From contig CAYGVT010000094.1 in NCBI GenBank assembly GCA_964353355.1, forward strand, positions 1 to 6,153: a stretch of DNA of 6,153 bases, given 5' to 3'. The position numbers and the translations under genes are program-made. The number at the start of each line of letters is the position of its first letter. Position 1 is the first letter of the stretch. Shown here piece by piece: positions 4,523-6,153 of the stretch. The notes under the pieces are model-generated. The model was not told where the DNA came from. It worked only from the letters and a program-made list of their open reading frames with translations, and did no database searches. This DNA comes from CAYGVT01 sp964353355. GTDB lineage: Archaea; Thermoplasmatota; DTKX01; GCA-020343715.

Positions 4523-5773
4523 ATGGAACGTTACAACCCGTGGTGGTCCGGCAACCCGGACACGGGCTATCTAGGGTGGACCCAGCAACCCGTGCGATGG
4601 GTCCCCACCATCGTCGACGAGGTGCCCCTCGAGCCCTTCTCCCTCCACTTCCTGACCGGGCCCCGGCAGGTGGGCAAGACCACGGCGCTGAGGCTCCTGG
4701 TCAGGCGGCTGCTCGACGGGGGGCGGGACCCGAAGTCCGTCTTCTTCTACTCCTGCGACGAGCTCACCGACCACCTCGAGCTGGGCGAGGTTCTCGACGG
4801 CTACCTGCGGTCGAGGGAAGCCTGGGGCGTGTCCTCCAGCGTGCTGGTCCTGGACGAGGTGACGTACGTCGAGGAGTGGTGGAGGGCCGTCAAGTCCAGG
4901 ATTGACCAGGGCCTCCTCAAGAGGGACGTTTTGATGGTCACGGGCTCCCTCAGCGTGGACATCCTGAGGCAGAAGGAGCGGTTCCCCGGCAGGCGGGGCC
5001 ACGGCAGGGACATGGTCCTCCGGCCGCTGGACTTCGCCTCGTACTGCCGGGTGCTGGGCGGCCTCGAGCCGAGGAGGGGACCCCTGGACGACCTGGACGA
5101 GGCATACGCCGCCAACAGCATGTTCTCGGACAGGCTGAGGCCCCTCTTCGACCGGTACATGCTCTCGGGCGGGTTCCCGCCGGCGATCCAGGACCTGCAC
5201 AGGTTCGGGAGGGTCTCCACGGAGACCCAGAGGACTTGCATGGACTGGATGAGGGGCGACTGGGGCAGGGCCGGCAAGAGCGACCGGTACATGAAGGAGG
5301 TCCTCTCCTACCTCGCGAGGGCGCGGGGCACCCCCATCAGCTGGAACGGCATCGCCACCGAGACGAGCATCGACTCACCGCACACGGCGAGGTCCTACGT
5401 CGAGGTGCTCGAGGGCATGTACGCGGCGCTGGTGCTGCACAACCTCAGGCCCGACGGGAGGGTCGAGCACAGGAAGAACAAGAAGGTCCACCTGACGGAC
5501 CCCTTCATCATGACCCTGGCGGCGGACTTCTGCGGGGAGGAACTCTCGCGCGAGTGGGCGATGGAGGCCGTCGCGGCGTCGCACGTCGCCCGCGCGGCCG
5601 ACGCCTTCTACTGGCGGGGGAAGACGGAATGCGACGTCGTGGCCCTCGTCGGCGGACGCCACATCGGGTTCGAGGTCAAGACCGGCGTCAAGCGGTGGAG
5701 GCCCCCCTGGCACATAAGGAAGTCCTACCTGCTGGACAGGGACAGCATGCCGGCCTACCTCTGCGCCATGTAG
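4523..5773 (+). CDS. AAA ATPase, AAA_14/DUF4143 type, with C-terminal PD-(D/E)xK-like motif
   Basis: The 416-residue protein has the usual length of this widespread archaeal and bacterial family, whose cellular role is poorly known. The ATPase core begins after a Trp-rich lead (W7, W8, W19, W26). It shows Walker A G46-P-R-Q-V-G-K52-T-T54, Walker B V107-L-V-L-D-E112, and T140-G-S142 at the sensor 1 position. The following G-R-R-G-H-G-R-D stretch and R-P-L-D-F-A-S-Y are typical of the family (arginine-rich loop, then PL-F). The C-terminal half matches the DUF4143 pattern: a winged-helix-like region (around RSYVEVLEGMYAALVLHNL), then K-K-V-H-L-T-D-P, then E369-C-D371 and F383-E384-V-K386. That last pair fits the D...ExK signature of PD-(D/E)xK nuclease-like folds; whether it cuts DNA is not known. 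It is soluble, and the ATG at 4523 is supported by the TATA box 26 nt upstream. The gene stands alone between direct repeats, which suggests an independently moving unit. Confidence 0.93.
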   Translation: MERYNPWWSGNPDTGYLGWTQQPVRWVPTIVDEVPLEPFSLHFLTGPRQVGKTTALRLLVRRLLDGGRDPKSVFFYSCDELTDHLELGEVLDGYLRSREAWGVSSSVLVLDEVTYVEEWWRAVKSRIDQGLLKRDVLMVTGSLSVDILRQKERFPGRRGHGRDMVLRPLDFASYCRVLGGLEPRRGPLDDLDEAYAANSMFSDRLRPLFDRYMLSGGFPPAIQDLHRFGRVSTETQRTCMDWMRGDWGRAGKSDRYMKEVLSYLARARGTPISWNGIATETSIDSPHTARSYVEVLEGMYAALVLHNLRPDGRVEHRKNKKVHLTDPFIMTLAADFCGEELSREWAMEAVAASHVARAADAFYWRGKTECDVVALVGGRHIGFEVKTGVKRWRPPWHIRKSYLLDRDSMPAYLCAM

Positions 5774-5778
5774 CCGCC

Positions 5779-5795
5779 CCCGCGCCGGGCGCGGG
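5779..5795 (+). terminator. GC-rich hairpin six bases after the ATPase stop codon
   Basis: CCCGCGC (5779-5785) pairs perfectly with GCGCGGG (5789-5795) over a CGG loop, and GCGCGGGC is repeated at 5799-5806. It could mark the 3' end of the ATPase message, but there is no T tract, so terminator function is uncertain. Confidence 0.35.
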
Positions 5796-5840
5796 CAAGC
5801 GCGGGCGCGCCATCCCCCCCATGCGGCCACCGACCTTCGC

Positions 5841-5910
5841 GCGGCCGCCACCCGGAGCGCCGCGCGCGCCGCCATGGCCTGGCCCTCCTCCTGGTCGCCC
5901 AGCTGCCCTC
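5841..5910 (+). repeat. Direct repeat, right copy (core 5858-5910), flanking the ATPase gene
   Basis: This is the partner of the copy at 4220-4286, in the same orientation, with 51 of 53 core bases identical. It starts 67 bp after the ATPase stop codon. Similarity ends abruptly at the right side (CCCTC, then ACGGG in one copy and TTAGC in the other) and fades leftwards through small gaps. Confidence 0.85.
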
Positions 5911-6006
5911 TTAGCCGGAGAAATGGGCACGCATCCCTGGGCGCGGGGCCCGCCAATCCTGCGCTCAACCCATCAGCCCCGACCAGGAGACCTCCCCAAC
6001 GCAAGC

Positions 6007-6014
6007 TATATCAA
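6007..6014 (+). promoter_or_regulatory. TATA-like box TATATCAA of the right-edge gene
   Basis: TATATCAA predicts a transcript start near 6036 and a leader of about 19 nt, in which GAGGG at 6041-6045 is a fair SD nine bases before the ATG at 6055. Confidence 0.55.
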
Positions 6015-6054
6015 CAGATTGCGCCGCTAGGCTCCCCTTCGAGGGTCGGGTCCC

Positions 6055-6153
6055 ATGGGCGGGAAGTGCGCTCGTGCCACCGTCGTCGCGTGCCTGATGC
6101 TCCTCTGCTGCCTCACCGCGCTCGACGGCCTCGACGGGGGCGGGATGGCTCGG
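6055..6153 (+). CDS. Probable secreted protein, N-terminal 33 residues, truncated by window edge
   Basis: The frame from the ATG at 6055 stays open for 33 codons to the window edge. It begins with K4 and R7 and then a hydrophobic, Cys-rich segment at about 8-23 (ATVVACLMLLCCLTAL), typical of a signal peptide or N-terminal membrane anchor, followed by a Gly/Asp-rich stretch. A TATA-like box and an SD at suitable distances support the start. It cannot be assigned to a family from so little sequence. Like the gene at the left edge it is probably exported. Confidence 0.55.
   Translation, partial: MGGKCARATVVACLMLLCCLTALDGLDGGGMAR

Noticed and set aside
5858..5910. Direct repeat read as a conserved coding piece (minus frame with RAAGRPGGGPG in both copies)
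   Set aside because: The two mismatches are 25 bp apart and not both silent in any frame; the surrounding frames share nothing else and lack start signals.

Overview
The window looks like chromosomal DNA from a GC-rich archaeon. By eye it is about two thirds G+C. The genes are preceded by archaeal TATA-like boxes (TTTATCAA, TTTATCAT, ACATATTT, TTTAAATA, TATATCAA). In several cases the box lies 26-28 nt before the ATG, which is the leaderless layout, and in others a short leader carries a Shine-Dalgarno (SD) sequence. A high-GC lineage related to Thermoplasmata would fit, but that is inference; no rRNA or marker gene is present. No tRNA, rRNA, CRISPR array, transposase or integrase was found.

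Layout from left to right: (1) the 5' end of a secreted Asp-box beta-propeller-like protein on the minus strand, running off the left edge; (2) a 350-bp divergent intergenic region with an AT-rich patch, repeated motifs and two mutually exclusive hairpins; (3) an SRAP (YedK/HMCES) protein that crosslinks to abasic sites; (4) a protein of unknown function with a Pro/Gln-rich linker and a C-terminal four-Cys zinc ribbon; (5) a 248-residue Cys-containing protein I do not recognise; (6) a 364-bp gap with several inverted repeats and no convincing gene; (7) a GNAT acetyltransferase on the minus strand; (8) an AAA ATPase of the AAA_14/DUF4143 type with a C-terminal PD-(D/E)xK-like motif; (9) the N-terminus of a probable secreted protein running off the right edge.

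The genes appear to be separate transcription units rather than an operon. Most have their own TATA-like box, and the gaps are 100-360 bp. No joint pathway is evident. The SRAP protein acts in DNA damage tolerance, while the two edge genes are exported.

The most unusual segment is about 4220-5910. The ATPase gene lies between two near-identical direct repeats (core 53 bp, 51 of 53 matching). The left interval also holds a 60-nt nested inverted repeat with 19 paired positions. It also holds a very AT-rich island with two copies of the palindrome TATTTAAATA exactly 34 bp apart, the second placed to act as the promoter. This resembles a self-contained, possibly mobile or recombinable ATPase cassette, though no mobility gene is visible.
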